Below, in pieces: positions 1-8,694 of a stretch of DNA of 64,000 bases (within the stretch, counting starts at the first letter, position 1; the number at the start of each line of letters is the position of its first letter). The notes under the pieces are model-generated. The model searched no databases and was not told where the DNA came from. It was given only the letters and a program-made list of their open reading frames with translations. The stretch is from positions 1 through 64,000 of the forward strand of contig JBKQWE010000065.1 in the NCBI GenBank assembly GCA_052139675.1, given 5' to 3'. Source of the stretch: JBEKCB01 sp052139675 (GTDB lineage: Bacteria > Planctomycetota > Brocadiia > CAIUPP01). The position numbers and the translations under genes are program-made.

Positions 1-806
1 CGGCCGCCGCTCCGGTAAAGCAGCCACGGCCAGAGCGCGCAGAGCGCCAGGAAGATCAGCGCGGCGGGCGCGTGCATCCACGACCGGAAGAAATTCCATT
101 GCCGGTTCCAGAGGATGCTGACGATGATCGGCCCGGCGATGAGCCCCGGGCCGACCGGGCCTTTGGCCAGAAACGAGAGGCCGCCGGCGAGATAAAGGAT
201 GAGGATCGCCCACGGACAGGGCGACGGATTGCGGATTGCAGACTGCGGATTGCGGATTGAATCATCCTCGCGCGGCGGGAACATTGCGAGGACGTAAGCC
301 CAGTATCCCAGCATGACGAACAGGGAGAGCCACGGGTCCACGATCACGCGGTGATACTCGTAATAGAAGCCGCTCAGGCAGCCGGTGGCCAGGGTCGCCA
401 TCAGCCCGGCGAACGGGTCGGCGACGCGGCGCACCAGGTCGAAGACCAGCAGCAGCGTCAGCAGGCCCGCCAGCGCGCTCGACATCCGCGCCACGCCGTC
501 GGAAACGCCGAAGAGCTTGTACAGGCCGGACATGGCCCACCAGGCCAGCGGCGGCTTTTCCAGGAAAGGCGCTTCAGCCAGCGTCGGGACGATATAGTCG
601 CCGCTGACGGCCATCTCGCGGCCGACTTCGGCATCGCGCGGCTCGTCCGGCGTCCAGAGGGCATGATCGAAGACGCCGGCGAAGGAGATCAGCGCGGCCG
701 CGACGGCGGCAACCCAGAACGCGCGCGCCGTGGTCCAGCGGCGCCGGCCGGAACGCGAGGGCGAAGGAGGAGCGACGGCTGATGAAGTCCCTTCATCGCT
801 CGCCAT
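1..806 (-). CDS. GT83 (ArnT/PMT-like) glycosyltransferase, N-terminal part, cut by window edge
   Basis: Integral-membrane glycosyltransferase of the ArnT/PMT class, which moves a sugar from an undecaprenyl-phosphate carrier to a periplasmic acceptor such as lipid A. The 268 visible codons start at ATG 806, overlapping the end of the upstream decarboxylase gene by 14 bp. After a Ser/Pro-rich tail and one membrane segment comes DEPRDAE (residues 54-60), the acidic motif of the first periplasmic loop, then EKPP (83-86) and several hydrophobic segments. Residues about 183-194 are coded by an iterated ATTGCGG-type word (228-260), an intrusion in a loop between membrane segments. It is the last visible gene of the arn run. 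The C-terminal half lies outside the window, so its substrate cannot be judged. Confidence 0.85.
   Translation of the reverse strand, partial: MASDEGTSSAVAPPSPSRSGRRRWTTARAFWVAAVAAALISFAGVFDHALWTPDEPRDAEVGREMAVSGDYIVPTLAEAPFLEKPPLAWWAMSGLYKLFGVSDGVARMSSALAGLLTLLLVFDLVRRVADPFAGLMATLATGCLSGFYYEYHRVIVDPWLSLFVMLGYWAYVLAMFPPREDDSIRNPQSAIRNPSPCPWAILILYLAGGLSFLAKGPVGPGLIAGPIIVSILWNRQWNFFRSWMHAPAALIFLALCALWPWLLYRSGG
228..260. repeat. Iterated ATTGCGG word inside a coding region
   Basis: Tandem imperfect copies of a seven-base word (GATTGCG, GATTGCA, GACTGCG, GATTGCG, GATTGCG) lie in frame within the GT83 gene. They encode an Ile-Arg-Asn-Pro type repeat. It resembles one arm of the word-iterated hairpins seen between genes elsewhere in the window, but no inverted partner is seen. 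Confidence 0.7.
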
Positions 807-1833
807 GCTTGCCTCTCACTTTCTTGGCGACGTAGTACGCCACGGTGCGGCGCAGCGCATCGCGCAGGTTCACGCGCGGCTCCCAGCCCAGCCTCGTCCG
901 CGCCTGCGTAATGTCCGGGACGCGCGTCTGGATGTCCTGGTAATCCTTGCCGTAATAATCCACGGCGGAGACGTCCTGCATCACCGCCCGTTTCCCGATG
1001 CCCTTGAACTCCTTGAACGTCCCCATGACGCTGATCATCTGTTCGGCCAGCTCGCGCATCGAGCAGTCGTTCCTCGGGTTGCCGAGGTTGAAAATCCGGC
1101 CGTCGGCGCAGCCGCCCTTGTTCTCGAGGATGCGCATCAGCGCCTCGACGCCGTCCTCGATGTACGTGAACGAGCGCCGCTGCCGGCCGCCGTCCACCAG
1201 GCGGATCGGCTCGTTGCGCAGCAGGTGGCCGAGGAATTGCGTCACCACGCGGCTGCTGCCTTCCTTCGGCGCGTCAATGTCGTCGAGGTTGGGGCCGATC
1301 CAGTTGAACGGCCGGAAGAGCGTGAAGCGCAAGTGCGCGTCGCGCCCGTACGCCCAGATGACGCGGTCGAGCAACTGCTTGGCGCAGGAATAAATCCAGC
1401 GCTGCTTGCAGATCGGGCCGAGCACCAGGTTGCTGGTCTCCTCGTTGAACGGCGTGTCCGGCGACATGCCGTACACCTCGGAGGTCGAGGGGAAGATCAT
1501 GCGGCGGTTGTACTTCACGGTCTGGCGGACGACGCGCAGGTTTTCCTCGAAGTCGAGCTCGAACACGCGCAGCGGGGCGTCCACGTAGGTCTTCGGCGTG
1601 GCGATGGCGACCAGCGGCAGGACGGCGTCGCACTTCTTGATGTGGTATTCGATCCACTCGCGGTTGATCGAGATATCGCCTTCCAGGAACCGGAAGCGCT
1701 TGTGGTCGAGGTAGTCGCTGATCCGGTCCGAGCCGAGGTCCATCCCGAACACCTCCCAGTCGGTGTCCTTCAGGATGCGCGCGGTGAGCGAGTGTCCGAT
1801 GAAGCCGTTGACGCCCAGGATCAGCACTTTCAT
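793..1833 (-). CDS. arnA: UDP-glucuronate decarboxylase (ArnA C-terminal domain type)
   Basis: NAD-dependent oxidative decarboxylase that converts UDP-glucuronate to the UDP-4-keto-pentose, the first step of aminoarabinose (L-Ara4N) synthesis for lipid A. The 346-residue protein matches the C-terminal half of E. coli ArnA along its length: GVNGFIG nucleotide-binding loop at the N-terminus, EGDISI, PLVAIATP, FPSTSEVYGM carrying the Ser/Glu pair, and YSCAKQLLDR with the Tyr-x3-Lys catalytic pair. In E. coli this domain is fused behind the formyltransferase; here the two are separate genes, with the formyltransferase just upstream. A long hairpin (1858-1932) sits between them. Cytoplasmic. Function is well supported by motif identity. 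Confidence 0.93.
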   Translation of the reverse strand: MKVLILGVNGFIGHSLTARILKDTDWEVFGMDLGSDRISDYLDHKRFRFLEGDISINREWIEYHIKKCDAVLPLVAIATPKTYVDAPLRVFELDFEENLRVVRQTVKYNRRMIFPSTSEVYGMSPDTPFNEETSNLVLGPICKQRWIYSCAKQLLDRVIWAYGRDAHLRFTLFRPFNWIGPNLDDIDAPKEGSSRVVTQFLGHLLRNEPIRLVDGGRQRRSFTYIEDGVEALMRILENKGGCADGRIFNLGNPRNDCSMRELAEQMISVMGTFKEFKGIGKRAVMQDVSAVDYYGKDYQDIQTRVPDITQARTRLGWEPRVNLRDALRRTVAYYVAKKVRGKHGER

Positions 1834-1857
1834 GTCTTTCTCCGTTCAAGAGACGAG

Positions 1858-1932
1858 GGACGATGGACGATGGACTATGGACGATAGTCTATGGAAGACG
1901 GTCTATCGTCTATCGTCAATCGTCTATCGTCC
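1858..1932. repeat. Word-iterated hairpin (GGACGAT family)
   Basis: Left arm 1858-1887 and right arm 1903-1932 are inverted copies matching at 26 of 30 positions, around a 15-nt loop. Each arm is a string of seven-base words of the form GGACGAT or TGGACTA. It lies between the two halves of arnA. In mRNA it would form a long stem; no run of T follows on either side, so it is not a classical intrinsic terminator. Confidence 0.85.
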
Positions 1933-1949
1933 AAAGCCATCGTCGCCGT

Positions 1950-2849
1950 TCAGCCGCCCAGTATTTCCCCCGACCGCAGCGCGCGCTGGGCCGGCGCGAC
2001 GTAAGCCATGATCTGAAGCTGTTCGCGGGCCGAGCCGACGAAAACGCCGTCTTCGGCCGCCCGCACCTCGCCGGGCTTCAGCGCGGCGCCGGGGCGGGCC
2101 TTTTCGCACGGCCGCGTGCGCAGGATCATCACCTTGCCGTCCTCGGCGAAGGTGAACGCGCCCGGCCAGGGCGGCGCGACGGCGCGGACGAGATTATGCA
2201 ATTCCCATGCCGGGCGCTGCCAATCCAGGCGCCCGTCCTCGGGCTTGCGTCCGCCGAAGACAGTGGCCTGCGATTCATCCTGCTTGATTCGCGGCGCCTC
2301 GCCGGCGAGGACCGCGCGCAGATGACGGCGCAGCACCCGCTGCGCCGCCGCCAGGAGCTTGCGGTACAGGACGATGGCGGTGTCCTCCGGGCCGACTTCC
2401 ACGCGCTCCTGCCCGATGATGTCGCCGGCGTCCGCGCGGCCGGTAATATAGTGCAGCGTCACGCCGGATTCCGTCTCGCCGTGGACGAGCTGCCAGTTCA
2501 CCGGAGACCGGCCGCGGTACTTCGGCAACAGCGAACCGTGCAGGTTGACGCAGCGGTGCGTCGGGATCACGCGGATCGGCCGCCGGATGAGGTCGCGATA
2601 GTAGAAGCTGAAAAGGACCTCCGGCTTCAGGCGCTCGATTTTCTGGACCCATTCCGGCTCATTGACGTTCTTCGGCGTGAAGACCGGGATGCCGCGCGAC
2701 CGCGCGAGTTTTGCCACCGATCCGAACCAGCAGTTCTCCGCCGGATCGTCCTCGTAGGTGAAGACGGCCGAGACTTCCACTCCCGCATCGAGCAGCAGCC
2801 GCAGCCCGGTGCAGCCCATCTCGTGGTACGCCATGACGATGACGCTCAT
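1950..2849 (-). CDS. arnA: UDP-L-Ara4N formyltransferase (ArnA N-terminal domain type)
   Basis: Transfers a formyl group from 10-formyltetrahydrofolate to the 4-amino group of UDP-4-amino-4-deoxy-L-arabinose. The 299-residue protein has the formyltransferase fold: GCTGLRLLLDAG near the N-terminus, then NLHGSLLPKYRGR, which contains the catalytic Asn and His, and TGRADAGDI with the catalytic Asp. The C-terminal part resembles the FMT C-terminal domain. Its ATG overlaps the stop of arnT in an ATGA arrangement (2846-2849), which suggests translational coupling. It is a stand-alone enzyme, so the bifunctional ArnA of enterobacteria is split here. Cytoplasmic. Confidence 0.92.
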   Translation of the reverse strand: MSVIVMAYHEMGCTGLRLLLDAGVEVSAVFTYEDDPAENCWFGSVAKLARSRGIPVFTPKNVNEPEWVQKIERLKPEVLFSFYYRDLIRRPIRVIPTHRCVNLHGSLLPKYRGRSPVNWQLVHGETESGVTLHYITGRADAGDIIGQERVEVGPEDTAIVLYRKLLAAAQRVLRRHLRAVLAGEAPRIKQDESQATVFGGRKPEDGRLDWQRPAWELHNLVRAVAPPWPGAFTFAEDGKVMILRTRPCEKARPGAALKPGEVRAAEDGVFVGSAREQLQIMAYVAPAQRALRSGEILGG

Positions 2850-4561
2850 TTGGCCGTCCCTCGATACTGCGCGAAGACGAAGGCTTCATTCATGTCCAGG
2901 TACTCGGCCTTCGGCAATCGCGCTTTCCGGTCCTCGTAGTATTCCTTCTCCACGATGACCGTGACCCGCTTCGCCGGCGGGTATTTTGCCACGAATGAGG
3001 CGAAAGCGTCCAGTTCGATCTCGCGATTCTTGTCATTCGAGTGGGCCAGGCCGTAGTCGAACTCGCTTTCGGAGTCGAACAGAATGATATCCGTGCGCTT
3101 GTAATGCCATGCGACGGCGTGAGTCAGGCCGGCCCGCGCGAGCAGGGGCGCGCCGGGTTCGACGCGTGCGGAATCGCGCGCGAGGAACGCCTCCGGCGCG
3201 CAGAAGTCCTGCGCGGCTTGCGGCATCACGCAGTTTTCGGCCACCATGAAAAGGCACGGCCCCGCGCACAGCACCGCCAGCCGGTGCAGCGCAACGCGCG
3301 GCCGGCTCCCCCAGAACCATAACGCGGACCAGGCGACCAGCGCCGAGATGAGGAGCAGCCATTTCCATTGTTCGTCCGGCCGGTAGAAGAATTGCCGGGC
3401 CTTCGCGAGCGGCCCCGCCAGAATCTCTCCGCCGCTCGCGCTGACGGCTACGATCGCCACCATGGCCACGTCGAGCAGCAGAATGACGGCCCACGCGCCG
3501 GCGACGAACGCCTTGCCGCGTCCCTGGTCGAAATACTGGTACAGTCCCACGCCGACCAGCAGCGCCAGCGGCGGGAAACAGGGCAGGATGTACGTGGGCA
3601 GCTTGCCGCTGCAGAGGGAGAAGAAGAGGAACGGGAACACGAGCCAGCACAGCGCGAAACGGATCAGCGGGTCCCTGAGTTTTTCCTTTCCGAGGCCGAT
3701 GATCGCCGCCGGCGCCAGCGCCGTCCACGGCAGGATGCCGGCGACGATCCACGGGATGAAGAACCAGGGCGGCTGCGCATGCTGCGCGCGCCCGCTCCAG
3801 AACCGGCGCCAGTGCTGCTCCCAGAAGAACTGCGGCCAGAAATCCGGTTCGCGCCGGTAGATCGTTAGGCACCAGGGCAGCGCGACCAGCGCCATCGTCA
3901 GCAGCGGCAGCCACGCCAGCCGCAGGAGCTTTCCGGTCCGCCGCTCCCAGAGCATGAACGGCACGCCCGCCGCGAACAGAAAAACGAAGACCAGAAACCC
4001 CTTCGTCAGGAACGCGCACCCGGTCGCGACGCCGAAAAACAGCAGGCACAGCGCCTTGCGCCGCGGGTTCTCCGTCTCGAACGCGAAATAGAAAAGGCCC
4101 GCCGCCACGGTAAGGAACATCGTCAGCGGCATATCCAGCGTGCTGTAGCAGCCGAGCATGTAGAACATGGAACTCGTCAGCAGGATGCCCGCCGCGGCCG
4201 CCGCTGCGCCTACTCCGCGGGCGTTGCCCTCCGCGCCTTTAGCGAAGGAGAAACGCCGTGCCAGCAGAAAAAGCGCCAGCGCGGCGCCGCCAGCGGAAAG
4301 CGCCACCGGCAGCCTGACGCCGAACGGATTCTGGCCGAAGAGCACCATGGACGATGCGGTCAGCCAGTAGCCGAGCGCCGGCTTCTCGAAGTAGCGCATC
4401 CCGTCGAGCCGCGGCACCACCCAGTCGCCGCTGGCGATCATCTCGCGCGGGATTTCGGCGTAGCGGAATTCGTCGGTCTCGTAGAGCGGGCGGATTCCCA
4501 GCGGGGCCAGGTAGGCGACCGCGAAAAGCGCCAGCAGTGCCGCCGCGACGCGCTTCTGCAT
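2846..4561 (-). CDS. arnT: Undecaprenyl phosphate-alpha-L-Ara4N transferase-like GT83 protein
   Basis: Inner-membrane transferase expected to move 4-amino-4-deoxy-L-arabinose from undecaprenyl phosphate to lipid A. The 571-residue length is close to ArnT (about 550). The N-terminus is a signal-anchor helix, followed by YETDEFRYAEIPREM, the acidic periplasmic loop motif, and FEKPALGYW. About a dozen hydrophobic segments fill the middle, and a soluble C-terminal region follows. The start chosen is the ATG at 4561, two bases from the end of arnC; the open frame runs further upstream but that part is Arg/Pro-rich and lies over arnC. Of the three GT83 proteins in this region, this one, between arnC and arnA, is the best ArnT candidate. 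Confidence 0.88.
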   Translation of the reverse strand: MQKRVAAALLALFAVAYLAPLGIRPLYETDEFRYAEIPREMIASGDWVVPRLDGMRYFEKPALGYWLTASSMVLFGQNPFGVRLPVALSAGGAALALFLLARRFSFAKGAEGNARGVGAAAAAAGILLTSSMFYMLGCYSTLDMPLTMFLTVAAGLFYFAFETENPRRKALCLLFFGVATGCAFLTKGFLVFVFLFAAGVPFMLWERRTGKLLRLAWLPLLTMALVALPWCLTIYRREPDFWPQFFWEQHWRRFWSGRAQHAQPPWFFIPWIVAGILPWTALAPAAIIGLGKEKLRDPLIRFALCWLVFPFLFFSLCSGKLPTYILPCFPPLALLVGVGLYQYFDQGRGKAFVAGAWAVILLLDVAMVAIVAVSASGGEILAGPLAKARQFFYRPDEQWKWLLLISALVAWSALWFWGSRPRVALHRLAVLCAGPCLFMVAENCVMPQAAQDFCAPEAFLARDSARVEPGAPLLARAGLTHAVAWHYKRTDIILFDSESEFDYGLAHSNDKNREIELDAFASFVAKYPPAKRVTVIVEKEYYEDRKARLPKAEYLDMNEAFVFAQYRGTAK

Positions 4562-4563
4562 GG

Positions 4564-5523
4564 TCACCTTTCGCCGGTGCGGTCGCCGGGATCTTCGTTG
4601 CGCAGCAGGTAGGTCGGCCGGTTGCGCACTTCCTGGTAGATGCGGCCGATGTACTCGCCGAGCAGCCCGAACGCCAGGAACTGCGCGCCGACGAAGAAGA
4701 ACAGGATCGAGAAGAGGGTGAAGACGCCGCCGGCCGTCCAGTCCGGGCCTTCGATAAACCGGCCGATCATCAGGAAGATGCCGAACCCGATCCCCAGGAG
4801 CGCGATGATCCACCCCAGGATGAAGAGCATCCGCAGCGGCGCGATGGAGAAGCTGGTCACCAGGTCCAGTTGCAGCGAAAAGAGCTTCAGCAGCGAGTAA
4901 TTCGACGCGCCGCGCTCGCGCGCGGAATGCTGCACGGACACTTCGGTCGGCCGCCGCGAGTGGAGCATGGCCAGCGCGGGGATGAACGTGCGGTATTCCT
5001 TCCGCTCGACCATCGGCGCCACGACACTGCGGTGGTAGCCGCGGAGCATGCAGCCGAAGTCCGAGAGCGAGATGCCCGAGAACCGCCGCACCATGGCGTT
5101 CGTCAGCCGCGAGGCATAACGCCGGAACGAGGTGTCCTGCCGGCCTTCGCGGTACGTGTTGACGAGGTCGTATCCCTCGCGGAACGCCGCGACGATCTTC
5201 GGGATTTCCTCGGGCGGGTTCTGCAGGTCCGCGTCGAGCGTCACGATCCAGTCTCCGCGCGCGGCCTCGAAGCCGGCCATGACCGCGGCGTGCTGGCCGA
5301 AGTTCCTCGCGAAGGAGAGCACGCGCAATTGCGGGTGAATCTTCCGCTGCTCGCGGAGCAGCTCCAGCGTCCGGTCGGTCGAGCCGTCGTCCACCGCCAC
5401 GACTTCATACGCTTCGCCGATTCCGTCGAGCACGGGGAACAGGCGCGCGAACAGCGGCTCGATGTTCGCCGCCTCGTTGAGCATCGGGATCACGACCGAA
5501 ATCCTGGGATCACCTTGTGCCAC
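4564..5523 (-). CDS. arnC: Undecaprenyl-phosphate Ara4FN transferase, GT2 family
   Basis: Adds formylated aminoarabinose from its UDP form to undecaprenyl phosphate at the cytoplasmic face of the inner membrane. The 319-residue protein starts with a GT-A domain: ISVVIPMLNE, VDDGSTD, FARNFGQHAAVMAGF, and LDADLQNPPEEIP carrying the DxD metal site. Two C-terminal membrane helices end in FGLLGEYIGRIYQEVRNRP, a hallmark of ArnC/DPM1-like transferases. The start overlaps arnB by 14 bp. Sequence similarity to E. coli ArnC is evident throughout. Confidence 0.93.
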   Translation of the reverse strand: MAQGDPRISVVIPMLNEAANIEPLFARLFPVLDGIGEAYEVVAVDDGSTDRTLELLREQRKIHPQLRVLSFARNFGQHAAVMAGFEAARGDWIVTLDADLQNPPEEIPKIVAAFREGYDLVNTYREGRQDTSFRRYASRLTNAMVRRFSGISLSDFGCMLRGYHRSVVAPMVERKEYRTFIPALAMLHSRRPTEVSVQHSARERGASNYSLLKLFSLQLDLVTSFSIAPLRMLFILGWIIALLGIGFGIFLMIGRFIEGPDWTAGGVFTLFSILFFFVGAQFLAFGLLGEYIGRIYQEVRNRPTYLLRNEDPGDRTGER

Positions 5524-6775
5524 TCTTGGCTCTCCGCAATCTCCGGTGCGCCGCGATCATGCGCTTCAGCGCGCGGACCACGTCTTCCAGATCCTCTTCC
5601 TTCAAGAGCGGGTACAGCGGCAGCGACAGGATCCGGTCGCCGGCGCGGTCGGTGTTCGGCAGGTCGCCGCGCTTGCACCCGTACTTGCGGCTGTAGTAGG
5701 TCGAGGTGTGGACCGGCATGAAATGCAGCCCGACGCCGATGTTCTCCTCCTTCAACATCCGCGCGCCGAACTCCGCCCGCGGGATATCCAGCGCGTCGAG
5801 ATCGAGCCGCACAACGTAGAGGTGCCAGGCGTGGACGCTCGGATAGCGCGTGAAGGCGAGCGGGCGGAGTTCGGAGACGTCCGCCAGCCGCTCTGCGTAC
5901 TGCTCCGCCAGCGCGCGCCGCCGGGCGATGAAGCGGTCCACCTTCGCCATCTGGTGGATGCCGATGGCCGCCTGGAGGTCCATCATGTTGTACTTCCAGC
6001 CGGGCTCGAGGACGTCATATTCCATCGGCCCGCGGCCGGGACGGCGGTCCGGGCCGTTGACGACGCCCTGCAGCCTCAGCCGGCGCAGGCGGTCGGCCCA
6101 GCGTCCGTCACCGGCGGGACAGACGATCATCCCGCCCTCGCCGGTCGTCGCGTTCTTGATGGCGTGGAAGCTGAAGACCACCAGGTCGCCCGAGGCGCCG
6201 ATCTCGACGCCTTTGTAGAACGCGCCGATGGCGTGCGCGGCGTCCTCGATGATGACCAGGCCGTGCTTCCGCGCCAGCGCGCGCAACGCGTCGAGGTCCG
6301 CCGGCTGCCCGCCGTAGTGGACCGGCATGATCGCGCGCGTCCTCGGCGTGATCCGGCGGGCGACGTCTTCCGGGTCCAGGCAGAGCGTCCCGGCGTCCAC
6401 GTCGGCGAACACCGGCCGCGCGCCGGAGAGCTCGACTACGTTCGCCGTCGCCGTCCACGTCAGCGAGGGAACGATCACCTCATCGCCGGGTTTCAGGTCC
6501 AGCACCGCGACGGACAGGTGAAGTCCGCCGGTGGCGGAATTGACGGCGATCGCCTCGGGCGCGTGCAACCGCTCCCGGAACAGCGCCTCGAACTTCGCCA
6601 CTTTCGGCCCGGTGGTGATCCAGCCGGAGCGCAGGGACGCGACGACCTCGGCGATTTCCGCATCCTCGATGGTCGGCCGGCAGAACGGCAGGGGTTCGGC
6701 GCGGCGCGCGGGAGCGGTAACCGCGCCGGCACGGCGGCTCAGGGCAGGTCCTCCAGCGCCGGCGCCTTCGGTCAT
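5510..6775 (-). CDS. arnB: UDP-4-amino-4-deoxy-L-arabinose aminotransferase, DegT/DnrJ/EryC1 family
   Basis: PLP-dependent aminotransferase that makes UDP-L-Ara4N from the 4-keto sugar. Motifs in order: LPFCRPTI with GWITTGPKV near the N-terminus, NSATGGLHL, VIVPSLTWTATANVV, PVHYGGQPAD, EDAAHAIGA, and SFHAIKN, which holds the PLP-binding Lys. The ATG at 6775 is preceded by AAGG at a workable distance. A GTG at 6817 is possible but would add 14 residues not seen in the family. At 421 residues it is somewhat longer than the usual ~380. It is the first gene of the arn run (arnB, arnC, arnT, split arnA). A deformylase (arnD) is not seen in the window. Confidence 0.92.
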   Translation of the reverse strand: MTEGAGAGGPALSRRAGAVTAPARRAEPLPFCRPTIEDAEIAEVVASLRSGWITTGPKVAKFEALFRERLHAPEAIAVNSATGGLHLSVAVLDLKPGDEVIVPSLTWTATANVVELSGARPVFADVDAGTLCLDPEDVARRITPRTRAIMPVHYGGQPADLDALRALARKHGLVIIEDAAHAIGAFYKGVEIGASGDLVVFSFHAIKNATTGEGGMIVCPAGDGRWADRLRRLRLQGVVNGPDRRPGRGPMEYDVLEPGWKYNMMDLQAAIGIHQMAKVDRFIARRRALAEQYAERLADVSELRPLAFTRYPSVHAWHLYVVRLDLDALDIPRAEFGARMLKEENIGVGLHFMPVHTSTYYSRKYGCKRGDLPNTDRAGDRILSLPLYPLLKEEDLEDVVRALKRMIAAHRRLRRAKSGTR

Positions 6776-6886
6776 CGGGTTATACCTTACGGATGAGGTG
6801 TGCGGGAAACGGTTCACGATGGCCCGGATTTCAGGGGCTCTTTTACCAGAACGGCGGGCCGGAAATCAACAAACGGCCGCTTCCCA

Positions 6887-8674
6887 TCAGCCCGGACCGT
6901 GGAGCTGACGATCGGCGCGGAGGAGATAGATCGTCTGCTGCGTGCCGCGGATCAGCGACTGGAGCGAGCGCGACCGTTCGCGAAGCCATTTGTCGAGGTC
7001 CCGTTCCTCCGCCGCCGATCTCTCGTCGGCGACGGCGCACTGCTCGCGGACATCCTCCGCAAGAGCTGCATAGTCGCGCGAATCCATGAGCACGAATTTT
7101 TCCCCCGGTTCCTGGAGGAACTTGCGGAAAGCCCTCGTCTGTTCCTCGGGCTTTTTCGAATCGGTCAGCGCGGCGGGCTTGAGACCGCAGGCCAGCAGCA
7201 CTGCGGCGCGCACCTGCTTCGAGAGCCCGACCGTGGCGATCTGCGTGCCGGCCGACAGCCCGGCGAGTTTCTCGCGCGCGAGTTCGGCGGCCGGCTCCAT
7301 CGGCGCCGGCGCGATGAAGAACGCGCTGACGGACAACATCGCCACCGTCACGACTGCGCCGCCCCAGAGCGCAGCCTGCTGCACGCGGCCCGCGCGCGCC
7401 AGCCGGAATATCGCCGCGGCGCCGCCGACCAGCAGCAGCCCCGCGATCACCTCATAGACGTCGGGATGTTCGGATTCCACCGCGACATGCACGAGACACG
7501 CGAGCCCCATGAGGAACGCGCCCAGCGCCACGAGCTGAAGTCCCCACCCGAATCCGCGAGGGCGCGCGCCGGCCTCGCCGGCTTTCGCCGCCGCCAGCCC
7601 CGCGAGCACCGCGAACGCCGGCAGCGCCGGAAGCAGGTACCGGTCCCGGACGACGTTGCCGAACAGGACGATGAGGTACGTGACGCCGAGCCAGCTCAGC
7701 AGGAACAGCCACTCCGCGCGCCGCTCCTTGAACGTCGCCCGCAGCCCTCCGTCATTCATGATCACCGCCAGCACCGCCGGCACGCTCCACGGCATGCAGT
7801 CCTTGAGGAGCAGCCACAGGTACTGGAAGACGTTCCCGAGGATGTACCATTTGGACCCATGCAGGTTCTCCGTCACCTGGTCCTCGAAGAACATATTCGT
7901 GAACACGCCGCGGTATCGGAGGTACGTGACCGCGTACCACGGGACCGTGATGAGCAGCAGCAGCGCCCAGCCCCACGGCGAGGCGAGAATGCGCCAGCGG
8001 CCAGGGCGCTGCGCTTTCCTCGAGATCGCCAGGAACACGGCCATCGGCAGCAGGATGAAGACGATGCCGACCATGCCCTTGGTGATCAGCGCGCAGGCGG
8101 TCAGGCCGTAGGCGAGCAACGTATCGCGGCGTCGGGCCTCCTCGAAAACCAGTCGCGCGAAGAAGTACATCGCGCCGACGACGCAGAACGTCAGCAGGCT
8201 GTCCGTCCGCGCCTGGTGCGCATTGCTGTAGACCGCTTCCGTCGTCAGGTACGCCGCTACCGCGAAAAGCGCCGCGGCGCGGTCGCGCATGAGAACCCGC
8301 GCAAGTCCATAGACGAACGGCAGCGCCGCCAGCGCCAGCGCCACCGAGGGCAGTCGCGCGGCGGACAGGCTCAGGCCGAAAAGGCTCAGCGGTATCCCGA
8401 CGACCCAATAAGGCAGGATCGGTTTGTTGAAGCGCAGCTCGCCGGTCTCAAACCGGGGCGTGAGCCAGTCGCCCGTTTCCATCATCGTGTACGCCGCCTG
8501 GACGTAGAGCGTCTCATCCCCGCGGAGCGTTCGCGCGAACCGCACCTCGACCGTCTCGCACGCGACGAACAGCAGGATCAGGCCGAGCAGCGCCCAGCGA
8601 AGAGAGGTGCGAAGTGCGAGTGATGAATGATGAACGCGAGCGCTTGCGCGCGCGTCTTGCACTTCATCATTCAT
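6887..8674 (-). CDS. GT83 (ArnT-like) glycosyltransferase with repeat-coded N-terminus
   Basis: Second complete ArnT/PMT-type membrane transferase of the region, 595 residues. After the first membrane helix comes RGDETLYVQAAYTM, the acidic loop motif, then FNKPILPYW and many hydrophobic segments; a soluble C-terminal domain follows. The ATG (8674) overlaps the stop of the amidohydrolase gene in an ATGA arrangement. The first ~24 codons lie within an 84-bp repeat (8611-8694) that also occurs at 39119-39202, so this N-terminal tail is translated repeat DNA. The real start could be a later codon, but no better one with a ribosome site is seen. The acceptor is unknown; lipid A or another glycan is an inference from the arn neighbours. 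Confidence 0.8.
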   Translation of the reverse strand: MNDEVQDARASARVHHSSLALRTSLRWALLGLILLFVACETVEVRFARTLRGDETLYVQAAYTMMETGDWLTPRFETGELRFNKPILPYWVVGIPLSLFGLSLSAARLPSVALALAALPFVYGLARVLMRDRAAALFAVAAYLTTEAVYSNAHQARTDSLLTFCVVGAMYFFARLVFEEARRRDTLLAYGLTACALITKGMVGIVFILLPMAVFLAISRKAQRPGRWRILASPWGWALLLLITVPWYAVTYLRYRGVFTNMFFEDQVTENLHGSKWYILGNVFQYLWLLLKDCMPWSVPAVLAVIMNDGGLRATFKERRAEWLFLLSWLGVTYLIVLFGNVVRDRYLLPALPAFAVLAGLAAAKAGEAGARPRGFGWGLQLVALGAFLMGLACLVHVAVESEHPDVYEVIAGLLLVGGAAAIFRLARAGRVQQAALWGGAVVTVAMLSVSAFFIAPAPMEPAAELAREKLAGLSAGTQIATVGLSKQVRAAVLLACGLKPAALTDSKKPEEQTRAFRKFLQEPGEKFVLMDSRDYAALAEDVREQCAVADERSAAEERDLDKWLRERSRSLQSLIRGTQQTIYLLRADRQLHGPG

Positions 8675-8694
8675 AATTTATCCTTCCGACTTCC
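8611..8694. repeat. 84-bp hairpin repeat, copy A
   Basis: An 84-bp element from GAAGTGCGAGTG to GACTTCC with an inverted-repeat layout (TGATGAATGATGAA facing TTCATCATTCAT) around a central GAGCGCTTGCGCGC. An equal-length copy, about 80 percent identical, lies at 39119-39202. Copy A covers the ATGA junction of two genes and codes for the N-terminus of the downstream one. Confidence 0.85.

Noticed and set aside
5510..6817. GTG 6817 as start of arnB
   Set aside because: The extra 14 residues are not typical of the family, and ATG 6775 has a usable ribosome site; not excluded by experiment.
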